A stretch of DNA of 64,000 bases from Aliiglaciecola sp. 3_MG-2023 (GTDB lineage Bacteria; Pseudomonadota; Gammaproteobacteria; Enterobacterales; Alteromonadaceae). This document shows positions 47,889-56,873 of this stretch, piece by piece (positions within the stretch are counted from its first letter, which is position 1; each line of letters starts with the position of its first letter). A model generated the notes under the pieces. The model searched no databases and was not told the origin of the DNA. It saw only the letters and a program-made list of their open reading frames with translations. A program made the translations under genes and the position numbers. The stretch lies in contig NZ_JAUORV010000017.1 in assembly GCF_030548205.1 (NCBI RefSeq), positions 53,373 to 117,372 on the forward strand. The letters are read 5' to 3'.

Positions 47889-48938
47889 TTAATGTGCGTA
47901 ATGTTTACCTGTGGTATCGAATAACGGCTTAGTCACTGTTTTATGCTGAACATGCCCAGGCCAGCTCTTATTGCGCATTGACCATAGTGCCTTGGCTTGA
48001 TTGAGGGCTTCGGACCATTCAAGATCGTCTAACAACACAAGCATAACGCTCAATGTTCCCATAACAGCATCTTGTGCATAGCTATTCTCTTTACCTTCCC
48101 AAAATTCTATTAATTCATTGGCGATAAGTTGACGGGGTTTAGTTACTCTAGTTTCATTAAAAGCCGCAACATTGATGACTTTCGATTCGCCATTTCGACA
48201 AATATGTAGTGCCACATCACGCTCAGGGTTAAACTCAATTTCGCCGCCCTCACCGCGAAAACATAACATATTAGGATCATCTAATAATGCGGAAGTGAGT
48301 CTATGCTTCTCGTCCACTTGACGATGAAAAACACCTTGCAGGCTATAGTCTGCGTTTGACGGATTTAGAATGCGAGCAAGCGTATTGGCACATGAGCGCA
48401 GCCCGAATTGATCCCGTAATTGAATAATTTTATCTAGTTGCGGATTAACCTGCTCTAACCCCATATAACTGAACCCGTGGGTAGCGAGTTGTTCTGCAAC
48501 CATCTGGGTAGATGTTGCCACATCAAAACCTAAATGTGGTAACACTTCATTGAGGTATAGTCTTTTTGAATCAGGCTCAGTAGTGCCATGCAGAAATATG
48601 CGCTTTCCGTGTTGAGCTAAGACTAATACAGCTAACAAAAACCAAGGTAATTGTCTTCTTTTACCCGCATAACAGCCCATGTCTAAATCAATATGCAGAG
48701 AATCCAAACCGGCAAGGGAATGTTGACGAAATGCTTGAGTAAAACCAGCTAATTCTTCCGAAGTCTCCTCTCTAACGCGCAACAACATCAAGAATGCACC
48801 TTTTTGCTCCGGAGTAACACGCTCTTCAATGACCATGCTCATTGCGTCGTATGCTTCTTGCTGAGTCAAGGTACGACCTGCTCTTTGGCCTCTGCCAATG
48901 ATCCGGATGAAATGTTTAAATTCCTGATTTTCGTTCAT
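47889..48938 (-). CDS. TrpD2/YbiB-like glycosyltransferase-family protein
   Basis: 349 residues related to anthranilate phosphoribosyltransferase but of the TrpD2 (YbiB) branch. N-terminal helical domain (GRGQRAGRTLTQQEAYDAMSMV, EQKGAFLMLLRVREETSEELAGFTQAFR), then the alpha/beta domain (DMGCYAGKRRQLPWFLLAVLVLAQ, FGLRSCANTLARILNPSN). True TrpD makes tryptophan; YbiB has been described as a nucleic-acid-binding protein without that activity. Here it closes the nirB-nirD-nasA operon (80-base gap), a recurrent location in proteobacteria. Role unknown. Confidence 0.82.
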   Translation of the reverse strand: MNENQEFKHFIRIIGRGQRAGRTLTQQEAYDAMSMVIEERVTPEQKGAFLMLLRVREETSEELAGFTQAFRQHSLAGLDSLHIDLDMGCYAGKRRQLPWFLLAVLVLAQHGKRIFLHGTTEPDSKRLYLNEVLPHLGFDVATSTQMVAEQLATHGFSYMGLEQVNPQLDKIIQLRDQFGLRSCANTLARILNPSNADYSLQGVFHRQVDEKHRLTSALLDDPNMLCFRGEGGEIEFNPERDVALHICRNGESKVINVAAFNETRVTKPRQLIANELIEFWEGKENSYAQDAVMGTLSVMLVLLDDLEWSEALNQAKALWSMRNKSWPGHVQHKTVTKPLFDTTGKHYAH

Positions 48939-49018
48939 TCGAATAAAATACCTTAGTCGGCTGTTATTTTAAGCCTAAATATGACAGTGAGTGTAAATTC
49001 AGGCGCATAAAATACAGG

Positions 49019-51841
49019 TTATGTTCCCGTTTGCAAAGGGTTAAGTTCTGGGTCGAGAATAGTCACATTCTCTTCAAAAATATGACGCTTCACTAATTGC
49101 TGTAATTCCGTTTTACAAGAACCACAATTGGTACCACATTTAAGCTCATGGCCTAATTTATCGACGGAGTTACAACCTCGATTAATTGCATCGACTATGG
49201 TGTTTTCTCCGACTTTAAAACAGCTACATACCAACCTACCTTGAGCGAACTCCGGATCCGGCATGGCTCTTAATAAAGCCGACTTTTGTTGCTCATCTAA
49301 TGCGGCTAGCTGTAACAAGCTATTTAGCCAGTTAACGTCCATTTGCGGTGCATTGGAGTCACTAAATAACACTAAATCCAACCTACCGTCACGCAACGCA
49401 AACGTATTTCTCACTTCACCCAAGTCATTTTTTTGCTGAGATGAAAACCACTCTGAGCACAATGGTAAGTTAACCTGCAATTCAGAGACCACATCGGCGT
49501 GATTTGTGGAGAAATAAACTAAATACCCTTGTTCAATGGTTACTTCACTCCAATACTCGGCGATTTGATTTAATAAATTATGATTGAGTTTAGTTCGAGT
49601 AAATAATTGAGCGTGATTGCCAAATTGGCATAGCTCCACGTTAACCGCCGTATGCTTTAGTTCAGGCTGACCAGAGATAGCATCAGTTGCATCAGAGTAT
49701 AGGGCAGCTATTGCAGAAGAGGATGAATTAGTGGCACTCCAGTGAATAGGTACAAACAATTCCCCTCGTCGCTGTTGCTGCTGCAACTTAACCGGCATTA
49801 TGACTTTTTTAGGTTTGTCAGTGTCTGTGAATTTAGACGATGTCCCAGAGGATAGAAGGACAAAGTCGCCCTCATAAATACCATTATCTTTAGCATCAGA
49901 CGGGTGCATATGTACAAAAGCCCGATCGATATGGCCAGTCAATTCAGCAGTTTTGCCAGTGCGCGTCATAGTGTGCCACTGATCCCTAACTCTCCCGCTA
50001 TTTAAAACAAAAGGGAAAGCATCGGTTGTGGCCACTTCAGGTGCTTTGGGCTGTATTGCAATAAACTGAGCTTTTTTAGATTGAGTATAGAAGCGTCCAT
50101 CGGCAAATAATCGGGCAATCCCTTCCGGGCTATCCTGGCTAATTGGCCATTGAATAGGCTTTAATCTGTTGTATTCATTTTCGCTGATATTTTCCAAGGC
50201 AGATAAATTCAAGACTCTAGTGCCGTTGTTTTGGTACGCAGTTAAACCCGCGTGTTCACGAAATATTTCAGACGGATTTGCATAATTAAACCCTTGTTTA
50301 AACCCCATTGCTTTGGCAACGTCACAAATAATCTGCCAATCGTGCTTAGCAAGCCCCGGTGCTGGTAGGATACCTCGTTGTCGAGAAATACGGCGTTCTG
50401 AATTAGTAACAGTGCCATTTTTTTCCGACCAACCAGTAGCTGGAAGCACCACATCTGCCATGGCTAAAGTGTCATTTTTAACAACACAATCCGAGACCAC
50501 AACAAACTCACACTTTTCCAATGCACGGACAATTTTCCCTCTATTTGGCATGCTCACCATAGGGTTGGTAGCCATGATCCAAATGGCTTTGATGTTGCCA
50601 TTGTCCACTTCATCAAACATATCTACGGCTTTCAAACCAATCTGTTTGGGTATCGCAGGAGATTGCCAGTAAGATTGTACAATTTGTTGATGCTGTGGAT
50701 TATCTATGTCCATATGTGCCGCTAGCATATTGGCTAGACCACCCACTTCCCTACCACCCATAGCGTTTGGTTGTCCGGTTAATGAAAATGGTCCACAACC
50801 TTCTTTACCTAGCTTGCCGCTGGCTAAATGACAATTGATGATACTGTTCGCTTTATCTGTGCCAGAGCTAGACTGATTTACCCCCATAGTATAAGCGGAA
50901 ATAACACGGTCTGAATCACTAAACAATCGATAAAAGGTTTCGACGTCGGCCTCGGGGATGTCGCAGGTTTTAGCAACCTTCTCTATGCTCCACGGCTTCG
51001 AACAAGCTAATGCGTCAGCAAAACCTTGGGTATTGGTATCAATATAATTTTGGTCAAGTTTGCTGTGTTGCTGTAAATAACGAAGTAGCCCGTTAAACAA
51101 GGCGGTGTCCGTTCCAGATTTAATCCCTAAATGTAGGTCAGCTATCTCACCAGTGCCTGTTTGACGGGGATCAACAGTTACGATTTGCATGGCTGGGTTT
51201 AGCTTTTTAGCTCGCTCAATTCGTTGAAATAACACAGGGTGTGTCCAAGCTGCATTTGAACCAACAAAAACTATGAGATCAGCAAGCTCTAAATCCTCGT
51301 AATTACATGGTACTGCATCTGCGCCAAACGCACGTTTGTAAGCAGACACTGCGGATGACATACACAAACGTGAATTTGTATCTATATTGGCAGTGCCAAT
51401 GTAGCCTTTCATTAATTTATTGGCGACGTAGTAATCTTCCGTCAATAATTGACCTGAAACATAAAACGCGACCGCACCGGGGCCATGCTCGGCGATAATT
51501 TGAGTAAACTTGCTGGCAACGTGCTCAGTGGCTTGATGCCAATCTACCTCTTGCCCTTGAATTTTAGGGCTTAATAAACGGTCTTCTAAGCCATTGGTTT
51601 CCAACAACTTGCTACCTTTAACACATAGTCGACCAAAGTTAGCCGGGTGATCGGAAGAACCTTTTACTTTATTTAATCGCAATTCTCCTTCCACGGCGAC
51701 TTTGGCTATCTCAACATCAACACCACATCCCACACCACAATAAGGGCAGGTAGTTTTTGCCAATGTTGCTGACGGTTTGCACTGAAAAGCTCGATCTCCG
51801 TCTGCAGCAACTATCGAACTAAGTGGAATATGAGCACTCAT
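49019..51841 (-). CDS. nasA: Assimilatory nitrate reductase, catalytic subunit
   Basis: Reduces nitrate to nitrite in the cytosol. 940 residues: N-terminal 4Fe-4S site (CPYCGVGCGVDVE), Mo-bis-MGD domains (RLCMSSAVSAYKRAFGAD, MGVNQSSSGTDKANSIINCHL, RISRQRGILP), a C-terminal molybdopterin-dinucleotide domain (about 610-720) and a BFD-like 2Fe-2S module at the end (VCSCFKVGENTI...CGTNCGSC). The next gene upstream, nirD, ends one base before. No separate NasB/NarC flavoprotein is seen, so the electron donor is not obvious. Molybdenum-cofactor genes are not in the window. Confidence 0.95.
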   Translation of the reverse strand: MSAHIPLSSIVAADGDRAFQCKPSATLAKTTCPYCGVGCGVDVEIAKVAVEGELRLNKVKGSSDHPANFGRLCVKGSKLLETNGLEDRLLSPKIQGQEVDWHQATEHVASKFTQIIAEHGPGAVAFYVSGQLLTEDYYVANKLMKGYIGTANIDTNSRLCMSSAVSAYKRAFGADAVPCNYEDLELADLIVFVGSNAAWTHPVLFQRIERAKKLNPAMQIVTVDPRQTGTGEIADLHLGIKSGTDTALFNGLLRYLQQHSKLDQNYIDTNTQGFADALACSKPWSIEKVAKTCDIPEADVETFYRLFSDSDRVISAYTMGVNQSSSGTDKANSIINCHLASGKLGKEGCGPFSLTGQPNAMGGREVGGLANMLAAHMDIDNPQHQQIVQSYWQSPAIPKQIGLKAVDMFDEVDNGNIKAIWIMATNPMVSMPNRGKIVRALEKCEFVVVSDCVVKNDTLAMADVVLPATGWSEKNGTVTNSERRISRQRGILPAPGLAKHDWQIICDVAKAMGFKQGFNYANPSEIFREHAGLTAYQNNGTRVLNLSALENISENEYNRLKPIQWPISQDSPEGIARLFADGRFYTQSKKAQFIAIQPKAPEVATTDAFPFVLNSGRVRDQWHTMTRTGKTAELTGHIDRAFVHMHPSDAKDNGIYEGDFVLLSSGTSSKFTDTDKPKKVIMPVKLQQQQRRGELFVPIHWSATNSSSSAIAALYSDATDAISGQPELKHTAVNVELCQFGNHAQLFTRTKLNHNLLNQIAEYWSEVTIEQGYLVYFSTNHADVVSELQVNLPLCSEWFSSQQKNDLGEVRNTFALRDGRLDLVLFSDSNAPQMDVNWLNSLLQLAALDEQQKSALLRAMPDPEFAQGRLVCSCFKVGENTIVDAINRGCNSVDKLGHELKCGTNCGSCKTELQQLVKRHIFEENVTILDPELNPLQTGT

Positions 51842-52189
51842 TTAGTTCACTATTTGAAGCTGGACTTGCTGATCAACAATACGCGCTGGGTACACGGCAA
51901 TTTGAATACTCTCGTCATCTACACATTCACCGGATGTTAGTTTATAGCGTTGTTTGTACAAAGGAGATGCAACAAAAGGTTCATCCATTACAGAACCGAC
52001 TAAACCTCGATACATAACGTTGGCTTTACCGATAGGATCCCAATTGCTCATGGCATAAAGATGTTGCTCATCTCCATGACAAATTTTAAAGATAGCCACT
52101 TGAACATCGTCGATAAGGGCGCAAACGCCAGAATTATCGACCAAGTCGGAAGGTTCACATACATTAATCCAATTTTCACTCATGCTCAT
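51842..52189 (-). CDS. nirD: Nitrite reductase small subunit
   Basis: 115-residue Rieske-like protein of the NirD type; it lacks the Cys/His cluster ligands, as usual for bacterial NirD (VAIFKICHGDEQHLYAMSNWDPIGKANVMYRGLVG). Stabilises NirB. Five-base gap after nirB and immediate junction with nasA: one operon. Confidence 0.94.
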   Translation of the reverse strand: MSMSENWINVCEPSDLVDNSGVCALIDDVQVAIFKICHGDEQHLYAMSNWDPIGKANVMYRGLVGSVMDEPFVASPLYKQRYKLTSGECVDDESIQIAVYPARIVDQQVQLQIVN

Positions 52190-52194
52190 AATCC

Positions 52195-54795
52195 TTACTC
52201 CACTTCTACGATATTGATAGTTGAGGCAGTTTCAGCAACTGGCTTCGCAGTGCCTAACATGTTATTGACTTCATTTTCTGTAGCAGGACGGATTTGGTTA
52301 CGTTCTTCCACAAAAATAATGTTGCTATCGGTTTTTTCACTATTCACGAATTGACGGAAGCGCTTACGGGACTCTTGTGCAGATATGGCGCTTTTCCATT
52401 CACATTGATAGCTATCAACGACATGCTGCATTTGTTGTTCTAGCTCAGCGGCTAATCCCAACGAGTCGTTAATTACCACGTCTTTTAAGTAATCAAGTCC
52501 ACCTTCCATATTTTCCATCCAGACCGAAGTTCTTTGCAGTCGATCGGCCGTGCGCACGTAAAACATCAACACTCTATCGATGTATTTAATCAAGGTTTCG
52601 GTATCGAGATCCGTTGCAAATAAGTCTGCGTGTCTAGGTTTCATTCCACCGTTACCGCAAACATACAAGTTCCAACCATTTTCAGTGGCTATAATGCCGA
52701 TATCTTTACTCTGGGCCTCGGCACATTCACGAGTACAACCTGAAACACCGATCTTTAATTTGTGGGGTGAACGAAGACCTTTGTAACGGTTTTCAATATC
52801 AATAGCCTGACCAACAGAGTCTTGCACGCCATAGCGGCACCAAGTACTCCCCACACATGATTTAACGGTTCGGAGTGATTTCGCATAGGCATGACCGGTC
52901 TCGAAACCTGCATCAATTAATTCTTCCCAAATAAGTGGAAGTTGTTCCACTCTAGCGCCAAATAAATCAATTCGTTGCCCACCGGTAACTTTGGTGTACA
53001 AGTTGTATTTCTTCGCCACTTGACCCAGCACAATGAGTTTATCAGGGGTGATTTCTCCGCCAGCAATGCGCGGCACCACTGAATAAGTGCCGTTCTTTTG
53101 CATGTTAGCTAAATAGGTATCATTGGTGTCTTGCAAGGTGACATGAGGCTTTTCAAGGATAAAGTCGTTCCATATAGAAGCCAAAATAGAAGCGGCAGCA
53201 GGTTTACAAATTTCGCAACCTAGCCCGGTACCATGTTTTTCCAACAATTCATCGAAGGTTTTTATTTGACCCACCTTGACCATATGGAACAACTCTTGGC
53301 GCGAATAAGCAAAGTGTTCACAAATATCTTTTTTAACTTCTACACCACGCTTTTCAAGCTCACTGTCGGTAACCGACTTCAACAACGCAGCACACCCCCC
53401 GCAACCAGTACTTGCTTTAGTGCAACTTTTAACGGCAGCTAAATCGCAAGCCCCTCCATCAAGACTGGCAACAATGTCCCCTTTAGTCACGTTATGGCAT
53501 GAACAAATCGTTGCGGTATCGGGCAAGGCATCCGCTCCTAAGGTAGGCGCTCCTTCACCGAATGAGGGTAAAATTAGACTTTCAGGAAATTCAGGTAAAT
53601 CAATTTCATTTAAAGCATATTGCAATAAAGTATCGTAATCGCTGGTATCGCCAACAAGCACAGATCCGGTTAATTTATTAGTCTCGGGATTGACTACAAT
53701 TTTCTTATAGACTCCAGATACCTGGTCTTCATAAGTATAGGTTAATGCACCATGCTCTCTGGCGTGTGCATCACCGATAGAGCCAACTTCAACGCCCATC
53801 AATTTTAACTTGGTGCTCATGTCTGCACCTTCAAATGCAACATCACCACCTACGATATTGCTAGCTGCAGCTCTAGCCATGGTATAACCCGGCGCAACTA
53901 AACCGAAGATAAAGTTATTCCATAACGCGCACTCACCAATAGCATAAATATCTGGGTCGCTGGTTAGACAGTGATCATCCACCACAATGCCACCGCGTTC
54001 GCCAATGGCAATCCCGAACTCTCTGGCAAGTTTGTCTTGCGGACGAATCCCTGCGGAAAATAAGATCATGTCGGTTTCAAGAATTTCACCGTCAGCGAAA
54101 ACCATTTTATAACGACTGTGTTCACCCGTTTCGATACTCTGGGTTGCTTTTTGGGTGTGTACTTCTACACCAAGCTCTTCAATTTTGTCTTTTAAGACCC
54201 GACCACCGCTGACGTCTACTTGGACAGCCATCAGTTGCGGGGCAAACTCTACTACGTGAGTTTTCAATCCGGCTTGTTTAAGGGCATTAGCTGCTTCTAG
54301 CCCCAATAAGCCGCCTCCTACCACCACACCGACTTTGCTCACTTTTGCGGATGCGCTAATAGCTTCGAGATCTTCTATGGTGCGATACACCAGACAGTGA
54401 GGTTGGTCGTTGCCAGGGATTGGCGGCACAAATGGAAATGAGCCTGTGGCTAAAATAAGTTTGTCATAACTTAAGGTTTCACCACTTTCGATAGCCACTG
54501 TTTTAGCTTGCTTATCAATATCATTTACGCGTGCATTGACCTGGAAATTTACACCAAGTTGTTGATAGTGTTCCGCACTGGTTAATGAAAGTTCATCTGC
54601 TGTTTTACCAGAAAAATACTCGGACAAATGAACACGGTCGTATGCCAATCTTGGTTCAGCAGACAACACTGTAATATGGAAGTGACTTTTCCCATATACC
54701 TCTTCACTTTGTTGGATAAGTTGTTCAACAAAATGGTGTCCTACCATTCCGTTACCGACTACGACAATGCGAGTTAACTGTTCATTTGTGGTCAT
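52195..54795 (-). CDS. nirB: Nitrite reductase [NAD(P)H] large subunit
   Basis: Six-electron reduction of nitrite to ammonium with siroheme. 866 residues: FAD/NAD(P) reductase domain (VVVGNGMVGHHFVEQL, VGVVVGGGLLGLEAANAL), BFD 2Fe-2S (CSCHNVTKGDI...STGCGGC), a further Cys pair (GLGCEICKP), and the sulfite/nitrite reductase domain with the 4Fe-4S/siroheme ligands CVGSTWC...CTRECAEAQ. AGAGG lies six bases before the ATG. First gene of nirB-nirD-nasA-ybiB, behind an ANTAR-type leader. Confidence 0.96.
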   Translation of the reverse strand: MTTNEQLTRIVVVGNGMVGHHFVEQLIQQSEEVYGKSHFHITVLSAEPRLAYDRVHLSEYFSGKTADELSLTSAEHYQQLGVNFQVNARVNDIDKQAKTVAIESGETLSYDKLILATGSFPFVPPIPGNDQPHCLVYRTIEDLEAISASAKVSKVGVVVGGGLLGLEAANALKQAGLKTHVVEFAPQLMAVQVDVSGGRVLKDKIEELGVEVHTQKATQSIETGEHSRYKMVFADGEILETDMILFSAGIRPQDKLAREFGIAIGERGGIVVDDHCLTSDPDIYAIGECALWNNFIFGLVAPGYTMARAAASNIVGGDVAFEGADMSTKLKLMGVEVGSIGDAHAREHGALTYTYEDQVSGVYKKIVVNPETNKLTGSVLVGDTSDYDTLLQYALNEIDLPEFPESLILPSFGEGAPTLGADALPDTATICSCHNVTKGDIVASLDGGACDLAAVKSCTKASTGCGGCAALLKSVTDSELEKRGVEVKKDICEHFAYSRQELFHMVKVGQIKTFDELLEKHGTGLGCEICKPAAASILASIWNDFILEKPHVTLQDTNDTYLANMQKNGTYSVVPRIAGGEITPDKLIVLGQVAKKYNLYTKVTGGQRIDLFGARVEQLPLIWEELIDAGFETGHAYAKSLRTVKSCVGSTWCRYGVQDSVGQAIDIENRYKGLRSPHKLKIGVSGCTRECAEAQSKDIGIIATENGWNLYVCGNGGMKPRHADLFATDLDTETLIKYIDRVLMFYVRTADRLQRTSVWMENMEGGLDYLKDVVINDSLGLAAELEQQMQHVVDSYQCEWKSAISAQESRKRFRQFVNSEKTDSNIIFVEERNQIRPATENEVNNMLGTAKPVAETASTINIVEVE

Positions 54796-54827
54796 AATAT
54801 GCCTCTGATTTAATCACCCCAGAAACG

Positions 54828-54868
54828 AAAAAAGCCCGCAAAATCTGCTTTACAGATTTTGCGGGCTT
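54828..54868 (-). terminator. Leader terminator (attenuator) before nirB
   Basis: Perfect 16-bp stem with AAGCCCGCAAAATCTG on one arm and a five-base loop, followed on the minus strand by six T (plus A at 54828-54833), ending 32 bases before the nirB start. It stands between promoter and gene, so it must be overridden for expression. Confidence 0.92.
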
Positions 54869-54900
54869 CGTTGCCGGGTATAACTAACCGCCATGGCTAG
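54864..54900 (-). ncRNA. ANTAR-target RNA motif in nirB leader
   Basis: Minus strand P2 = GGC-AACGAA-GCC (54864-54875), hexaloop with A1 and G4; its 3' arm is part of the terminator stem. Upstream, P1 = CTAGCC-ATGGC-GGTTAG (54884-54900) has a loop of five or six bases, also with A1 and G4. Same order as in the nrtA leader. Confidence 0.72.
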
Positions 54901-54966
54901 CTATTGAATTTTGTATAATAGACACAGCAGTTGTTGACTGCTGTAATCTAGCTCTGGTTACTCTAA

Positions 54967-54982
54967 AGCATTAATTAGGCCA
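54967..54982 (-). promoter_or_regulatory. Sigma-54 promoter of the nirB operon
   Basis: Minus strand TGGCCTAATTAATGCT: TGGC at -24, TGC at -12, correct spacing. Predicted start near 54956, leader about 160 nt. Confidence 0.58.
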
Positions 54983-55045
54983 AAATTAAATTCATATATT
55001 TATCAATTAGATAGATAAACGGCAAAAAATAAACACACCCTGAGG

Positions 55046-55062
55046 TGCCGTGTATTGGTGCA
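55046..55062 (-). promoter_or_regulatory. NtrC-like site upstream of nirB
   Basis: TGCCGTGTATTGGTGCA: right half TGGTGCA perfect, left half TGC. It starts 64 bases upstream of the -24 element. An overlapping ACACC-N4-GGTGC (55035-55048) may be a second site. Located in the 3' flank of the kinase gene. Confidence 0.5.
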
Positions 55063-55111
55063 AGGTTTAACTAAAATAGGGCATTGCTGTTGGTTCTACT
55101 GACTAATTGAT

Positions 55112-56839
55112 TTAGCGAAGATAATTAAGTAACAACAAGATGATAATAAACTCAATTAGCGCAATAATTTTGAACAATTTAAGGGGATGCCTTTGAATCA
55201 AGGGTCGGTGCTGAGTTTGAGCCAACATAGTAGTGTTTGGCTTATTCAAGTCCATTAAAAACTCAGAAAATGCTTGGTAACGCTGTTGTGGATTGGTCAC
55301 TAATCCTTTGGCCAGAGTAATATCCAACCATTGGGGTAAATCGGGTCTAAACTGTCTTAGGGAAAGGTAACGCCAATTGTCTGCGGTCAACCCAGAGGAC
55401 GACTGAGGAGACCCCTCTTTAAAAGGTAAATGCCCTGTTAACATTTCAAAACAGACTACTGCGACTGAAAATAAGTCCGAGCGAAAATCAAATTGATTAT
55501 CGAGTAAATACTCTGGAGCGATATAATTTACAGATCCCACAGGAACACTCTCATCTTGGGAAACCTGGGTTTCCGCTATAGCACCTACATAAACTGTACC
55601 GAAATCAATAAGTTTGACTTCTCCAGCAGTAGTAATCATTACGTTTTCGGGTTTGATATCACGATGAACCATATCTTGACGCTGAAAAATGCGCAGCGCC
55701 GCGATAAGTTGCTTAATAAGACTTCTGACTTCAACAATGGTTGGAGCGGGATTATCTAACATCCATTGACGCAAAGTTTGCCCATCAATGAACTCACAAA
55801 CATGATACATAAATTTAGCGTTTTCAGGGCGCGGAATAATTTTCATGATATTGACGTGATTCAGTTTTTGTCCTATCCATTCTTCTCGTAAAAATCCGCT
55901 TAAATAAATAGGATCATCAACAAAATATTGTGAAGGTGTTTTTAAACAATACAAAGTTTGAGTGTCTTCTTTTATCACTTTGTACAAACTACTTCGTGTG
56001 CCATTGAAAATCTGCTCCAACACTCGGTATCCCTCCAGCTTCATCCCTTCTTTCAGAGCGGGCGGCATAGCTAAACGAGTTAATTGACGATGGTATTCAT
56101 TGAGATCCCCTTGAGGTAGCTGAGCAACTTTAATCAGCAAACAACTTAAATTGTCATCGCTACCGGCTTTAATGGCCGAGTCCACTATGAATTTGGCGAG
56201 TTCTTCTAGGCTGATGTTAGGTTTTGCTAGCCAATGATTGAGTATAGATTGTATTTTTTTGGTGCTAACAAATTCGTGTACACCGTCTGTCGTTAATAGG
56301 AACAAGTCGTTTTTTCTAAGCTCAAATGTCCGAAAGTCCACTTCTAAGTTATTTTCGATACCAATAGCCCGACTTAAGACTTTTTTATTACCAAAACGAG
56401 CATGATGATCTGTGGAAAGTTGCTCAAAATCACCTTGCTGCAATCGGCAAATACGGCTGTCTCCAGCATGAAATAGAAATGCCGTGGTTGACTTAAAGAT
56501 CAGCGCGCTAAAAGTTGTGACCATTTGGCTATGATCACCCAGTGAATATTCATGCTGGCCTGCACACCAACGGTTTAACCCCTGCAATACTTGGGTAGCG
56601 GCTCGCTTTACCGTCCAGGTTTCGGGTGTTTGACTATAGTCTTGAATAAAATTTGTGGCGCAGGTGATTGCAGCTTCCTTTGCCTTACTACATGAGCTTA
56701 CTCCGTCGGCAATAGTTGCAACCGCCCCCTTACTGGTTAATTCAGAGCCCGTTGGCAACCAAGCTGCGAAGGCATCTTGGTTTTCTTCTTTAACACCAGC
56801 TGTTGAATAACCACCAAATTCGAGGTGTAGTTTTTCCAA
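55112..56839 (-). CDS. Fused PP2C phosphatase - Ser/Thr protein kinase
   Basis: 575 residues with two catalytic domains. PP2C (about 1-240) with all metal sites: ENQDAF, IADGVSS, HAGDSR, LLTTDGV, GSDDNLS. Hanks-type kinase (about 265-530): Lys in LYCLKTP, HRDIKPENVMI, IDFGTVY and YIAPEYLL. The Gly-rich loop is reduced to NGTRSS. A C-terminal membrane anchor (IIALIEFIIILLLLNYL) puts both domains in the cytoplasm. Starts 34 bases after the narK-like stop, so it is in the transporter's operon and should be nitrate-induced. Possible targets are the transporter or nitrogen enzymes; unproven. Confidence 0.9.
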   Translation of the reverse strand: MEKLHLEFGGYSTAGVKEENQDAFAAWLPTGSELTSKGAVATIADGVSSCSKAKEAAITCATNFIQDYSQTPETWTVKRAATQVLQGLNRWCAGQHEYSLGDHSQMVTTFSALIFKSTTAFLFHAGDSRICRLQQGDFEQLSTDHHARFGNKKVLSRAIGIENNLEVDFRTFELRKNDLFLLTTDGVHEFVSTKKIQSILNHWLAKPNISLEELAKFIVDSAIKAGSDDNLSCLLIKVAQLPQGDLNEYHRQLTRLAMPPALKEGMKLEGYRVLEQIFNGTRSSLYKVIKEDTQTLYCLKTPSQYFVDDPIYLSGFLREEWIGQKLNHVNIMKIIPRPENAKFMYHVCEFIDGQTLRQWMLDNPAPTIVEVRSLIKQLIAALRIFQRQDMVHRDIKPENVMITTAGEVKLIDFGTVYVGAIAETQVSQDESVPVGSVNYIAPEYLLDNQFDFRSDLFSVAVVCFEMLTGHLPFKEGSPQSSSGLTADNWRYLSLRQFRPDLPQWLDITLAKGLVTNPQQRYQAFSEFLMDLNKPNTTMLAQTQHRPLIQRHPLKLFKIIALIEFIIILLLLNYLR

Positions 56840-56873
56840 GCTAAAGACCCTAAATAGATAAAGACAATTTATA

